This document shows, one piece after another, positions 35,097 through 47,300 of a stretch of 64,000 bases of DNA. The translations under genes and the position numbers were made by a program. A model generated the notes under the pieces. It saw nothing but the letters and a program-made list of their open reading frames with translations. It ran no database searches and was not told where the DNA came from. Location of the stretch: NCBI GenBank assembly GCA_958450365.1, contig CAUEEP010000737.1, positions 2,531,501-2,595,500 on the forward strand, in the 5' to 3' direction. The DNA comes from Mesorhabditis belari (Eukaryota; Nematoda; Chromadorea; Rhabditida; Rhabditidae). Each line of letters begins with the position of its first letter. Position 1 is the stretch's first letter.

Positions 35097-37714
35097 TCTA
35101 AAAATTTAAATTCAAAGATTTGGTTTTTGAATTTTGAAAATGTAGAACAGTATCGATATCGATCGATTACCCACAATAAATCAAAATAATCGAGATCCAT
35201 CAGCATTTTGGTAGGTAAAGAAAAATTGACAGTGAATTTAAAGAAAATTTTTGGGGAAAATGGCAAAATCGAATGGGAAACGGGAGAATGGAGAAAAGAG
35301 AAGGGGAAACGATGGGAAAATCGAGAAATTAAAGAAAGAGAAGAGGGGAAGAGCTGGGAAAATCACACGAATTGAAGGGAAAAAGGATCGAGAAAAGCAT
35401 TCTCGCATTCGAACTATCTTCAGAATATTACCATTCGATGGGAGAAATTCAAATTGAATGGAGAGAAAAGATCTGGACTAATTATTGGTTAATTTCAGTC
35501 AAGATCAAGAACAAGAATTTTCTTTTAGGTTTTGAAATATTTTTCCGAATTTGTTTCTTTCAGAATTGTTTCCAGAAACCATTTTTCAGGTCAGACTTTT
35601 CACAAAAACTACTTGAGCCTGCCATAAACTAGGCTTGGACCTGGCTTTGGGTCTTGCGTGACTCTGTTTTGGCTGACAAGTCCTGGATTTGAACATCCCT
35701 GAATGTTGCCTGGGAAAGGGAAAAGAAATGGAAATGGATTGAAATGGATTGAAAAAATGACTTGAAACTATCTTCGGAATATTGCCATTGAATGGACGGA
35801 GGGGCCTTCTTCAATGCAATTTAACGGGCTTGGCTTAGAAAATTGACTTTTTTTGCCAATTCTGGACTGGTCGATCAGACTCGATCGTTACAGTCTAAAA
35901 ATTTGAGATCCAGTCGATTCAGTTAATTTTCGTCGAAAACTGCAATCAACTGCTCTATGCCTAGTTTCTGTGAAGGCTACAATATATGCAAATAAAAAAT
36001 AACTGCAGGAACCAGGTCTGCAGTAAAGTTTAGTCGAGAAATGATCAGAAGTCATACTAGCAGAGAATACTAGCAGTTTTGTTCAAACTGAGTCAAGATC
36101 CGAGTTTCTGCTATCAGATTTTATTATCTCATCTATCTGCTAATAGTCTAAATCTCAAAAAAGATTGGCAAAAACTCGATCAATTTTGATTTATTCACTC
36201 TTGCTTATTTTTTAATCTTTGAGAATCTGGGAGATTTTTAATGGGCTGTTGACAAATTTCGTGATGACAGAAAAAAATGGTGTTGTTGGGAAATTGTGGA
36301 AATTGTGGAAAGGGACCGATAGAGGAAAAAGAAAAGTGTTATATATTTATCGGAGTGTGTAGGACTGTGTAAAATAAAAAATCAAAAATCAAAAAAAAGG
36401 ATAAAATTACATATCAAAATTGGTTTAATTATTTTGTTGATCATAATGCGTCCGAAGTGATTTTGCATTTAAAACATTTAAAACCACTGAATTACGATTA
36501 GTGGATAGAATGCAAAAGGAGGGGTGTGTGAAAGAAAGAAAAAGAAAACAAAAAATCCCATTGCAAGCTTTCGTAAGGCTTTGCTCAAAAGAGGGAATGA
36601 TAGAGGGAATGGATATGACGGTATGAAAATCTTCTCTTCTTGTTGTTGAAATGGATCTTTATCGAAAAAAAGTCCATCTCTATATAACATAAAGAGATTA
36701 TTTTGTTTTTGGATTGATCTAGTGCTCTAGATAATGAATAAAGGATCATTTCTTAAGACAAAGAAATCAAGTAATTGAAGTAAATGGTAAATGGTAAATG
36801 TGTGAGAGAATTTTGTGTGTCACAAAAGGGTATGAGGGGTGGGCGTAGAGAAAAGGGGAAATGGAAAAGAAAAAAGAAAAAGAAGGGGAATCGATGGGGG
36901 AAAAATGGGCGGGGTTTTGGGGGAAGTGCAGGAGAGTAAGGGAGAGGCCACGCCCACCCGAAGAGAAGGGTAGACAGCCCTTTCTCTCTCTCTCTCTCTC
37001 TCTCTTTCTTCAGCTATGTGAGCCAACACAAACACCCCACATATTCCCATTTTTCTGTTAGAGTGAAGAGATGCAGAGATCGAGAGAGATTCCCCGGGAG
37101 GGAACACCCAAAAGACATAGAAATGTCAAGAGATGTGCCCCCTTTCCCCACACTGCCTGAACAACATAGAACATAGCCACACGAGGATTTTTTGGGCAAT
37201 CAGGCAAAGCTTTAATTAATTCTTGATTATAACTTAATGTTGAATACAGTTCTGGTCTTGAGTTATAAGTTATAAACAGTTATAAACATCAAAATCAATA
37301 TCAAAAACCATAAACAACTTTGTTGTCAGTCTAAAGAACTTATTTTAATTTTAATCTCAAAACTGAAACATAACAAAGTGTTTTCTTTTTTTAGAGTTGC
37401 AAATTGAACTTTCTGGACAGCTAACACCAACAATAAATGGCTGATTTTAACAAGCATTTTAAAAATCAACTCGAATACCGTACCTTTATCCCATGCTTTG
37501 CTTGTAAAAACTAAGCTCAAGCGTACTTTTATAAAGGGATCGCAGAACCTTCCCCATTTCTTCCGCAAATCCAAAAAATTCATTCATTTAAATGAGATCA
37601 ATGCGAAATAAAAATCAGAAGCTCAAGCAATCGTCACAAAAATGCTTTAGAGTAAAAGGCGACAATTCGAAAAGGATAAAACCTAAGAGATCCGTTTTTT
37701 CCTTTCCATAAAAT
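35097..37714. other. 2.6-kb intergenic region
   Basis: Between the start of the unidentified gene and the stop of the four-helix membrane protein gene. It holds purine-rich stretches (about 35250-35400 and 36840-36960) and a (CT)n tract at about 36980-37010. The open frames here are low-complexity only. I see no convincing exon. Confidence 0.5.
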
Positions 37715-39483
37715 TCAATTCGTTTTCTTTGTCTCATTTTCTTTCGTCGACGGTTTCGCCAACAAATCTCCCGGTGAGCACGATCGAGCCACTTTTGCCG
37801 TCAGTAGCTTTTCGGAGGTTTGACCCTAAAAGATACCAGTTGCTTTTGTAAATCTTATCAATTTTAACAAGTAAGTTAGAACTAGTATCCAAGAAAAATA
37901 TAAATCTTACCTTCCTGTCACTGTCACTTCCAGAGACTCGTTCGGAAATAAGCTCCTTCAACGGAATCAGTGGGCTTCTAAAAGGGAACACAAAACAATG
38001 TTGATCAAAATATTTTACCGAATCAAATATGAGATCATTTCCGCATGGCTGAACCAGAAATGAAGGTAGAAAAGCCAGAGAATCGTCGGTAGCATCTGCA
38101 AGAATACAATCGCTGTCGCCCATCCGAGCTCTGAACATTAAAATTATCAAGAGTCATTACTACCATTTTGCTTAGGTATTCACTTTAAACTAGACAACAC
38201 ATAAAACTTACGATAACAAGAACGAAGCATGTAATAAAGGACCCACATCGCGAACAGAAGATCCACGTAGATGTTGACAAGCTGAATTGAGTAAAGTCGC
38301 AAAAAAAAACTAAGCGATTACCTGTAAAACACTGCACAATTTTAGACAATTCAATGTCCGTCGCACGATCATTACCATCACGAGACATAACTAAACGCAA
38401 ATCATTGTATAGCTTTAGATCAATTGTAACCTGCAAGAAATGAAGGAAAGCTGTGAGTCCGGTAAATGCAGAAATCATACTGTCGATGATTCCGCAATTT
38501 TTAATCAAGAGATTCCAAGTGTTCAGCTCTAAACAGAACAGTAAACAATAGAAAATGTAAAAAAAACAATTCCCACTTTCTCCGGGATAAATCGAAGCTC
38601 CAATTCGAATCCAGATGGCCATCCGCAATGATAAGTAGATTGTTAGTATAAGGTAAGAGACGTTGATCTCGAAGAAAGACAAACGAACCGAGTGCTCTAA
38701 AGAAAACTTTCAGTAAAGTTATTGCCAAATAAACCCGCTTTTCTTTTGTTTAGCCAAATTGAAGAGCTTATTGATTGACGGAGGTTCGAGGCTAAAAGAA
38801 TTGAGTAAAGCAAGGAGTTATCCGATATAAAAAGCAAATTTTAGAAACTATAAACAAACCCGATTAAAAAGCTCAATTATTTCTATGGTTTCTACAAAAT
38901 TTTAGTCACTATCAGTCACTATCAATATTTTAGATAGATACCGTAAATACTGTAATAGTACCCCACCCCCCTCGTACAGTTGCGTAGTCGCAAAAGTTTT
39001 TTAGTATTTCATTTTTTCAAAGCACCCGTATTTTCAAAAAATGCGTCTTCGGTATCAAAAAATAGCTGAAATTCAAGGCTATTTTTTGATACTTAAACGA
39101 GCATTGTAGCATAAACCAGTGTCGAGAAAAACTCGTTCAAAGCTAGACTACGCAACACTCCGCACCATCATTATGGGGGTGGCGTACTATTACAGTATTT
39201 ACGGTAGTTTCAACTTGCAACTCCTAGAAAACATTCTGGTAAAACTAAAAGGCAAAATAACTACTGAAAACAATTTCATGTCAAGGTTATCAATATCTTA
39301 ATGTAATTCTAATAAAGTTAAAACTGAAACAAACATTTTCTCAGACGACGCTCGTGGAGTGGACGTTTGATTTTGCGATGAGGACGGTTGTTGAGATAAT
39401 GACGAATTATTCGTTATCGTCGTTGTTTTCGATGCTTTGCTCGTTCCCGTCTTCATTTTCTCCTGTTTGTTCGTCTTGAACAT
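37715..39483 (-). CDS. Unidentified small multi-pass membrane protein
   Basis: About eight exons. The start MFKTNKQEKMKTGTSKASKT follows an acceptor (ccatttagag) and leads a Ser/Thr/Gln-rich hydrophilic stretch. Next comes PPSINKLFNLAKQKK, then hydrophobic spans: INVSYLILTIYLSLRMAIWI, MISAFTGLTAFLHFLQ, LVNIYVDLLFAMWVLYYMLR, and GWATAIVFLQMLPTILWLFY followed by LHFWFSHAEMISYLIR. A short charged loop with VMSRDGNDRATDIELSK separates spans two and three. The C-terminal tail is hydrophilic (LISERVSGSDSDRK ... PSTKENETKKTN). Four spans with both termini on the same side, about 290 residues. I do not recognise the family. The first intron contains TA-MITE copy 2. Confidence 0.7.
38941..39204. mobile_element. 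TA-MITE, copy 2 of 6
   Basis: Perfect ends ccgtaaatactgtaatagta and tactattacagtatttacgg flanked by TA on both sides (38939-38940 and 39205-39206). It contains the same inner blocks as the other copies, in inverted orientation relative to copy 1. It lies in intron 1 of the membrane protein gene. Confidence 0.92.
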
Positions 39484-40025
39484 CTCTAAATGGAAGAAAA
39501 TTAGGATAGAAGAGTACGAAAAAAACATTAACAACATTCCAACCAACAATTAAAATATCTTCCACTATTATGCAAAAATTTTGGAGCAGCAATGAAGCCA
39601 AACGATCCTTTACACGTTTACAATTGCTTAAACAACAAATTCAATACAAAATTTAAGCTTTAACTACGTCAAAATAACATTTAAACGTTCAAAAATGCAA
39701 AAACAAATAAGTTTTAGTCAAAGCCAGTCTTTTCAACGTTAAATTTGACACGAATATGCATAAATAGTAGAATTTTAGTCAAAAAATGAAATAAAATGAT
39801 CACCTCGAATTCTTTGATTGAATTGGATGAAAAATCGGGGAAATGGGTCGATGTGTGAATGAGAAATGAAATAATTTTGTTCATTTAAGGCATGATTTGG
39901 CTGTTACCCTAAAGTCTCGAGTATAAGTTCTGCCTTAATTTACATTCGCTTTAATTGCTTTGAATCTCTTTTTGTTGGGTTTTTATACATTTTTATTGTT
40001 ATATAAACTTTTATTATTGTTTTTG

Positions 40026-40091
40026 GAGCGCGGGATACTACAGGGTGACAGCCTATCACCATTGCTATTTGTTATGTGCATGGATATATAG
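40026..40091 (+). pseudogene. Relic of a LINE reverse transcriptase
   Basis: Twenty codons read RGILQGDSLSPLLFVMCMDI and then stop. This is the conserved reverse transcriptase motif R-G-x-x-Q-G-D-x-L-S-P found in non-LTR retrotransposons. No YADD motif or other domain is nearby, so only a fragment remains. The following 150 bp are much richer in GC than the surroundings and may belong to the same insertion. Confidence 0.75.
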
Positions 40092-40310
40092 TGTTGAAGA
40101 AGACGCTGGAAAGCATCTCTTTCGACCGTCGACGTGGACTTTGGCCGGATGAAGAGGCCAGGGAGGGATCCATAAGACTGAGCACCGGAGAGGAGCAGGG
40201 CGGACGCGCCGAGCCACGCCCGGAGCAACAAATAACAGCATAAAATTGCTATAACCCTCAACAAATTTACTTCTACTATTGTTCTTAAAAAGCAAAAAAG
40301 TTATGCTGCA

Positions 40311-40384
40311 GCGGGGTTCGAACCCTCGACACACCGCACCGGAGACAGCCGTCAATTTGCATGCGAAAACCAAACAGAACTTAT
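40311..40384 (-). other. tRNA-like sequence (B-box, weak cloverleaf)
   Basis: On the - strand gagggttcgaaccccgctgc is a perfect T-arm with the B-box. Upstream, tgacggctgtctccggtgcg could be an anticodon arm with CCG (Arg), but no proper A-box or acceptor stem is visible. Immediately downstream of the LINE relic; it might be part of a tRNA-targeted or tRNA-derived insertion. Confidence 0.35.
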
Positions 40385-40697
40385 ACTCGCGACTTTAGGG
40401 TAAATGAAAATTTCGTTGCTGTTTTGTTTTTGTTTTCAAAACTTCAAGAACTCTTTATTGCACACTTTTCTTTAGCATAAAAAGCAAAAAATATCGGTTA
40501 ACTTAGGAATATTTTATTAAAATTTAAATAAAAACTATATAGGGTTACATAAATTTACATATGATATCACAAATTTGGCGTGAAGAAAAAAAACAAGAAA
40601 AGGACTAGGGAATACAGATTTCGTTCGGTAAATGGGTCATTTTTTGAAAAGATTTCAAGTTTTTTTGGGGTTTTTCAAGAGAATTTTGGATTAGATA

Positions 40698-40972
40698 CCG
40701 TAAATACTGTAATAGAGCCGTACAGTCGCGTAGTCGCAAAAGTCGCAAAAGTTTTTTTCGTATTTCATTTTTTTCAAAGCGCTCGTACTTTCAAAAAAAA
40801 GCATTTTGGTATCAAAAAATAGCGCTGAATTCCAGCTATTTTTTGACATTCAAGCGCGCATTCTAGCATAAACCAGTGTCGAGAAAAACTCGTTCAAAGC
40901 TAGACGCTAGCTAGCTACGCAACACTCCGCACCGTCATTATGGGCGGTGGGGTACTATTACAGTATTTACGG
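40698..40972. mobile_element. TA-MITE, copy 3 of 6
   Basis: Ends ccgtaaatactgtaatag and tactattacagtatttacgg, flanked by TA. Same inner blocks as the other copies, plus small local duplications (agtcgcaaaagtcgcaaaag; agctagacgctagctagcta). Confidence 0.9.
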
Positions 40973-41365
40973 TATAACGATTCTGGCAAGTGCTACGATG
41001 GGAAAAATATGGTAAATTTTGAGGAATTGGTTTTAAAAGTTGAATAAGCTACCGTATTTTTGAAGTATTTTAATCTGCCGCTACAGTATTCCGTTTTTGT
41101 TTTTCAAATAAAGAAAAGGTATTCAGTTAGCTATGAGCATTGGATACTGTAACTTAGAGCATTTGAAAATTTTTAAAAATGAGAAAAATCCCGAGAGCAA
41201 AGTCACGTCAAGGCAATCAGCTGGCACGTTTTTTTGAAGGTTTTTGAGTAAAAAGGTTTAAAAAGGAGTGCAAAATAGGAAACAACTTTCTATTTTGCAC
41301 CAATCAAACACTAAAAAGGCACACTTAATGAGGCTAAAGTAATCCTGTCGTTTTTTTTTTGACAT

Positions 41366-44300
41366 TTACATATTCATGATGAGACGATGTTTCTCCTCGA
41401 TTGACATATCGATGGCGCCGCGTTGATTGTTTCGTTTGTTGTTTCGCAATCGCTCGCGAGCCTCCTGAAAAAAGAAATTCATGCAATTCTGCGTTAAAAT
41501 CACAAATTATTCAAATTTCATTTCATTTTCAATTTCAAATACAATAATCCTGTCTTTTTCTATATTCATGTACTTGAAATTGGAATCATTTTTGATTTTA
41601 ATCAAGAATTGCATAAAATATAGCTTTCTTTTCTTAGCTACGCTATGAAAAGGTAAAAAGTGCTTATTTAAAGCTACTGTATTCTTAAATATGAATTTTC
41701 CAAGATCTAAAAGCCAATCCAGGTCAAGGCTTGGCTTTTAAATAAGCTCAAAGAATGAAACAGACCAGAATATGGCTTCTGCTTAGACATGGGCACTATA
41801 AACTACAAAAAATGACGACGTGTCACACTATAAACGCTTCTAGCTTGCTTTAAATCTACCAGATTGAGATGATTTATAGCTCAAAAAATAGAGAATATCA
41901 AGAGCTTTTGAATGCATCAAAGAACACTCAAAAATATCAATGCTAAAGAAAGTTACAGTAATTTGTAGCCTGACGGACCGTACTACCGTAGTCGAAGGTT
42001 ACAAATCACTGTAACTTTCTTTAGCATTGATGTTTTTGAATGTGCTTTGATTCATTCGAAAGCTCTTGATATTCTCTATTTTTTGAGTAATAGATCATAT
42101 CAATTCGGGAGATTTAAAGCAAGTTAGAAGGGTTTGTAGTTTACGTTTGTAGTGCCCATGTCTTTTTTGATCTGGTTTAGGCTAGGCTTGGCCAAGTCTT
42201 TAGAACAACCTTGTTCTTGAGTAGTATTCTTTAATCTCTATAAAACTACATAATCTACAGTACTTACCTTAGCCGATAAACGATAGATATCATTAGCGGG
42301 AGCTGCTCCATTTCCGACTACATTTTGTCCTCCGTATGGTTGATAGTGTCCATTCTGGTTAAGTGAAGAGTCTAGAATTTTAATGAAACTCGTATTTCGA
42401 TTAATTTTCATCAAAAATTGAATAAATATCTTATTTAACACGTTGACGACAATGGCGTTTTTGCACAAACAATCGCATGGGACAACGTTGTTTTTTTTCG
42501 ACAAAAAATGTCACCTGACATCAGGTGACAATGTCCCACAGAGTTCCTTTTCAACGGTTAAATCGCCATTTTCCGGGACCAAGTCGAATACGGTTCCAAT
42601 ATGGTTCCAATATGGTTCGGATACGGTTCCAATAAGGTTCCAAGATGGTTCCAATATGGTTCCAATAAGGTTCCAATAAGGTTCCAATAAGGTTCCAAGA
42701 TGGTTCAGATATGGTTCCAATAAGGTTCCAAGATGGTTCCAATATGGTTCGGATACGGTTCCAATATGGTTCAGATATGGTTCCAATATGGTTTTTGCTA
42801 GTTTAGAGCCGGATAGATACTACCCTACTTGCTTATTTAATATCCATCATCAGCAAACATAAATATGCACAAAAAAAAAATCAATTTTGGTACTGTCACC
42901 TGACATCAGGTGACAATGCCCCAGGCGAACGAATATGTGTCAGACAGCATCAGGTGACAATGTCGTCAACGTGTTAATCACTTTTCAAACCAACCAGAAT
43001 GTCCATATCCAGACGAGTGTCGACTTTCCGGACTTCCAGCAGGTTGTGGGCTGTAGATCTGTAAAATTCGAGATACTTTAAAACAAAACTAGTTTTATTT
43101 AGCTAGACTTTAGCTTTAAGCTTCTCAAACTTTATTAGTTGATGATAAAAATTAGATTAAAAAAAGTTAGATGAATGAAGTAAAAGTAAAGTAAAAGTAA
43201 AGTAAAAGTAAGTAAAAGTAAAAAGTACTTTCTGCTCCAATAAGCACGCTCTTGGCAACCAGCTTCTGATGCTAGAGGATGTGCATTTATGGAAGCTTAA
43301 AGCTATAACAAATGTTTCTCTGTTAGAGAATTTTTTGATTACTGAAAAGTTCTCTATTTGTAAGTACACAAAGATCCTCATGCCGTTATTTCATGCGAGA
43401 AAAGTCACACAGAAACTGAGAGAATTCTTTAAACTGAGAGAATGTCTTCTTTAAAACAGAAATACTGATGAACCAGATGGTTAAACTTATTTAGGAATTG
43501 ATTATAGATTACTATACTAGTTAGCTTTAGCCTTACTATAGCTTTAGCTACTTATTGTTAGTGTTTAAATTACCGTAATCATCTGAAACATTTCAAAAAA
43601 CTCTTAAAATTCACTCATTATACATTACTATACTATTTACTATAGCTTTAGCCACTTATTCTAAATCTCTAAAGTCTCTAAAATACCGTAATCATCTGAA
43701 ACATTTCAAAAACCCTTAAAATTAACTCTAGTTCATCAGTATTAACTAAAGAAATTGATTAGTAATGAAACTGAAAAATACGTACATCGTGATGTGCTTG
43801 GTTCAATGCAAATTGTTGTTCCTCATCGGGTTTACTCGCCATTACAGCCGTCGTCGTGATCGGCACACTCGCGAAGACGTGATCCAAAAGATCATCACTC
43901 AATGGTTCGGGTTTCTCGTGGGAAATCTCGGAGTGTTTCTCTTCATCCTCTTCTTCTTCATGATTGTCTCCAGTGATCTCAGGAGTGATCTCATAGACTG
44001 AAGCAATGACCTCTTGAGTCATTCTCCTTGTCACCACCTCAGCATCTTCTTCCACCTGGGATTACGGTAAGTTGAGTGCTATTTAAATCAAGTTACAAGT
44101 TACTGTTCTTTACAAGTTATTCAAGTTACAAGTTCTTTACAAGTTACTGTAGTTTGTAGATTGTTTAACTTAAAATCAAAATGAGTATGGGAACGGAATT
44201 AGTTTAGATTGTAGCTTTAATCCTCTTTAACTTTAACCACAAATTACAGCAACTTTAATCCTCTTTAACTTAAACTATAGCTTTCCTAGTTTACTGTAGA

Positions 44301-47300
44301 TAAGCTTCGATTACGGTAGTTTAGATGCTTTCTAACTCAAGACAAAGACAGGTTACTGTAGTTTAAGTGTTACTATAGCTTTTCTAGCTTACTGTAGATA
44401 GGCATCGAGTAGTTTAGATGCTTTTTAACTCAAAACAAAGACAGATTACAGTAGTTTAAGTGACTTTTAACTAAAGCGTTAGGCTTTGGATTACGGTAGA
44501 AGACAAAGTAACGAAGAAAAGAAAACAAGCAAACATCAACAGAACAAACAAAGATGGAAAGTTTAAAAAAAAACTTAAAACAAAGTTTTAAGCAAAACAA
44601 ACTCTCTAGTTTATTAGCTTGAACTTGAATTTTGATTGTTTTTCTATGAAAAAAAAGCCTTTAAACCAATGCGCTAAGCAAGCAAAATCAAAAGCGAAAG
44701 CAAGCGAAAGCAAACAAAAGCTGATAAAACTGAAGAAAATATTTTACTCTTGGCCATTGTTGATATGTATTCTCAGAGTCTTCGTTCACTAGGAAACTCT
44801 AAAAGAAAATTCGCTTTAAACATAAGGATTGGATGATTGGATAGTAGGAAAAACACCAAAAAAAACCACAAAAAAAAGCCATGCTTTGACAAGAATTTCT
44901 CATGCAAATTCGATTTAGTTTTTTGATCTTTAAATCCTCAATAATTTTTTTGAGTATTTTTTGTTTCAAGAATTACTCAAATCTAGGGGTAGGCTGGTTT
45001 CCGCAAATTGTTTTTGCAAACGCAAACAGGGTTATTTGCGCAACTGGGTCATTTGCGCAACTCGGCATAACTTTCTTTTAAGTGGGCCAATCTTTATGAT
45101 TTTGGTCTCATTTTGTTGCATTTATTGAGATCTACAAAATGAAACCAAAATCATAAAGATTAGCCCACTTAGAAGAAAGTTATGCCGAGTTGCGCAAACG
45201 ACCCAGTTGCGCAAATAACCCTGTTGCGTAAAACAATTTGCGGAAACCAGCCTACCCCCAAATCTATTCATTGTCTATCTTTTTAGTTGAATATTTTATT
45301 TTATCATACTATAAGAAAGAGAGACGACTGAGTATCTTTTAATCCCTGTTATTAAGTCTCTTTATTAAATCTCTATTAAGCGATATCTTTTCTATACTTT
45401 TTGTAAATTGTAAAACATCGAATTCTTCATTTTTTTATCATCAAAATAGTGAAAACTGAAGAATTGCGTCAGTGCGTCAAAGAGTGTGTGTTTACGTTTA
45501 AGTACAAAGTACACAAATCTAACTTGTTTCTTGAAATCAGTTTAGACTGATAGCTTTTGTTTCAAGAATTATTCAAGAAATCTATTCATTGACTATCTTT
45601 TTAGTTATTTTATTTTATCATACTATAGAAAGAGAGATGACTGAGTATCTTTTAATCTCTGTTAATTTATTATCTCCCTAAAGCTATATCTTTTCTTACA
45701 ACTTACATGTGGAGTCAGTGTTTCATGGTGACTTTGTGATGGTGGATGACTTCTTTCTTCTCTTTCCTCAACAAACGAGAATGAGTATTCCTCTTTGTGC
45801 TCCGAGTACCATCTAGAGATTTGATTGTTAAATTTCATAAAGTTCTTTTCAAATTCTTAAGTATAGCCTTTAAAAGGAAGATTGGCTGAACAACAACAAC
45901 AACAACAACAACATTGCAACTTTGGACTGGCCTCTCTTGACCTCAATCCGATAGAGAATTTATGGGGAATATTTGTTCGCGCTGTCTACAAGAATCATCG
46001 TCAGTTTCAAGACGTTTTTGCATTTAAAGCAGTGATCTGTTTGCTCTGAAGCGAGCTCGACGTCTCTGCTCCTTTAAAACATTGTCAGTTTCAAGAAGTT
46101 TTTGCTTTTAAAGCAACGATCTGTTTGCTCTGAAGCGAGCTCTCTGCTCCTTTAAAACCTCATCACTTCGATGCCAAATCGCATTTTTCAAGTAATTAAT
46201 CGTGCGTGTACATTCATTTCGTCTATATCTATTTCGATTTTCACCTTTTATTGCTATTTCCTTCAATAAATGTTTTCATAGTGCGCTTAAGAATTTGAAA
46301 CGCACTGTAAAAGCTTGACTTTACTACTGTGACCCGTGAACAGTAGTTTACCGTAGCTGGGTTTACCTAGAATGCAATAGATCTATCACCTAGAATGCAA
46401 TAGATCTAAGCCGGCCGGGGTTTACGATAGCTGGGGTGTACTTTAGAGCGGCAATCGTTGAAAGTCATCTGTTAAACCCTGGGGGTTTACTAGATTCGAC
46501 TTTTAAGCTAAGCTTTAAGACTAAAAAGCTAAGCTATGAATATTTAGATAATGAAATCAATTCATAAAATAAGATTTTAAATGTTTATCAACTCTCAACT
46601 CACTTATCAACATCCTCTCCAGCCACCAACAATTGAGTGTGCATTGGTGAGCGCTTGATCAATGCGACCACATCCTAGAAAACGATGATAAAAGAAAAAT
46701 TAACCAAAAATCAATATTCTAGATCTTAATATTTTAGATCTTAATATATTTTTTTGATTTAAAAACCTTATGCGGAGTGTTTGGGTAGACGAGCTCTCCA
46801 TTGACTCCAACGATTCGCTGTCCCATGTGGAGACCGGCCTAAAACGGGCAAATTTGTATAAGGCAAATTTGTTTTCTTTCTAAATTCGCATTCAAAAGAC
46901 TAAGTGCTTTTAAATTCAAATTTCTTCTACTATTTTACCCGATCTCCAATCCCTCCCACGTCGACCGTCCCGATGAAATGCCCTTTTCCCTTCTCAGCGT
47001 GCAAGTTGAAGCCAAACTCGTCATTCGGGCCGATTTTTTTCTAAAATCGAATTACAATATAACATATAATCTAAATCTATTAGTTTTTAGTTCAATAATT
47101 TAGTTAAAATTAGTTGAATCGAATCTAAACTCACCAATTCACAGAGACGCGGTCTCGGCTTCATTCCGTCCGATTGAGTGGTTGCCTGGAAAATGAAAGA
47201 TATATTAAAAGATATATTAAAAGATATATTAAAAGACAAAATACCGTATTTCTTCGAATAGAAGACCGGGTAAAGAGTATCATCGCGTACTCCTGCGTAG

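Noticed and set aside
35251..35457. Lysine- and glutamate-rich small protein
   Set aside because: Purine-rich low-complexity DNA without splice or start support.
36820..37107. Possible small protein with an RERERER run
   Set aside because: Run comes from a (CT)n tract; surrounding sequence shows no coding pattern.
42511..42786. Frame with NHLGTLLEPYWN repeats, similar to pentapeptide or beta-helix proteins
   Set aside because: Explained by the ggttccaatat minisatellite within a piggyBac-like MITE.
45001..45250. Possible tRNA or structured RNA because of strong base pairing
   Set aside because: The pairing is the full-length inverted repeat of a MITE with an 8-bp target duplication.
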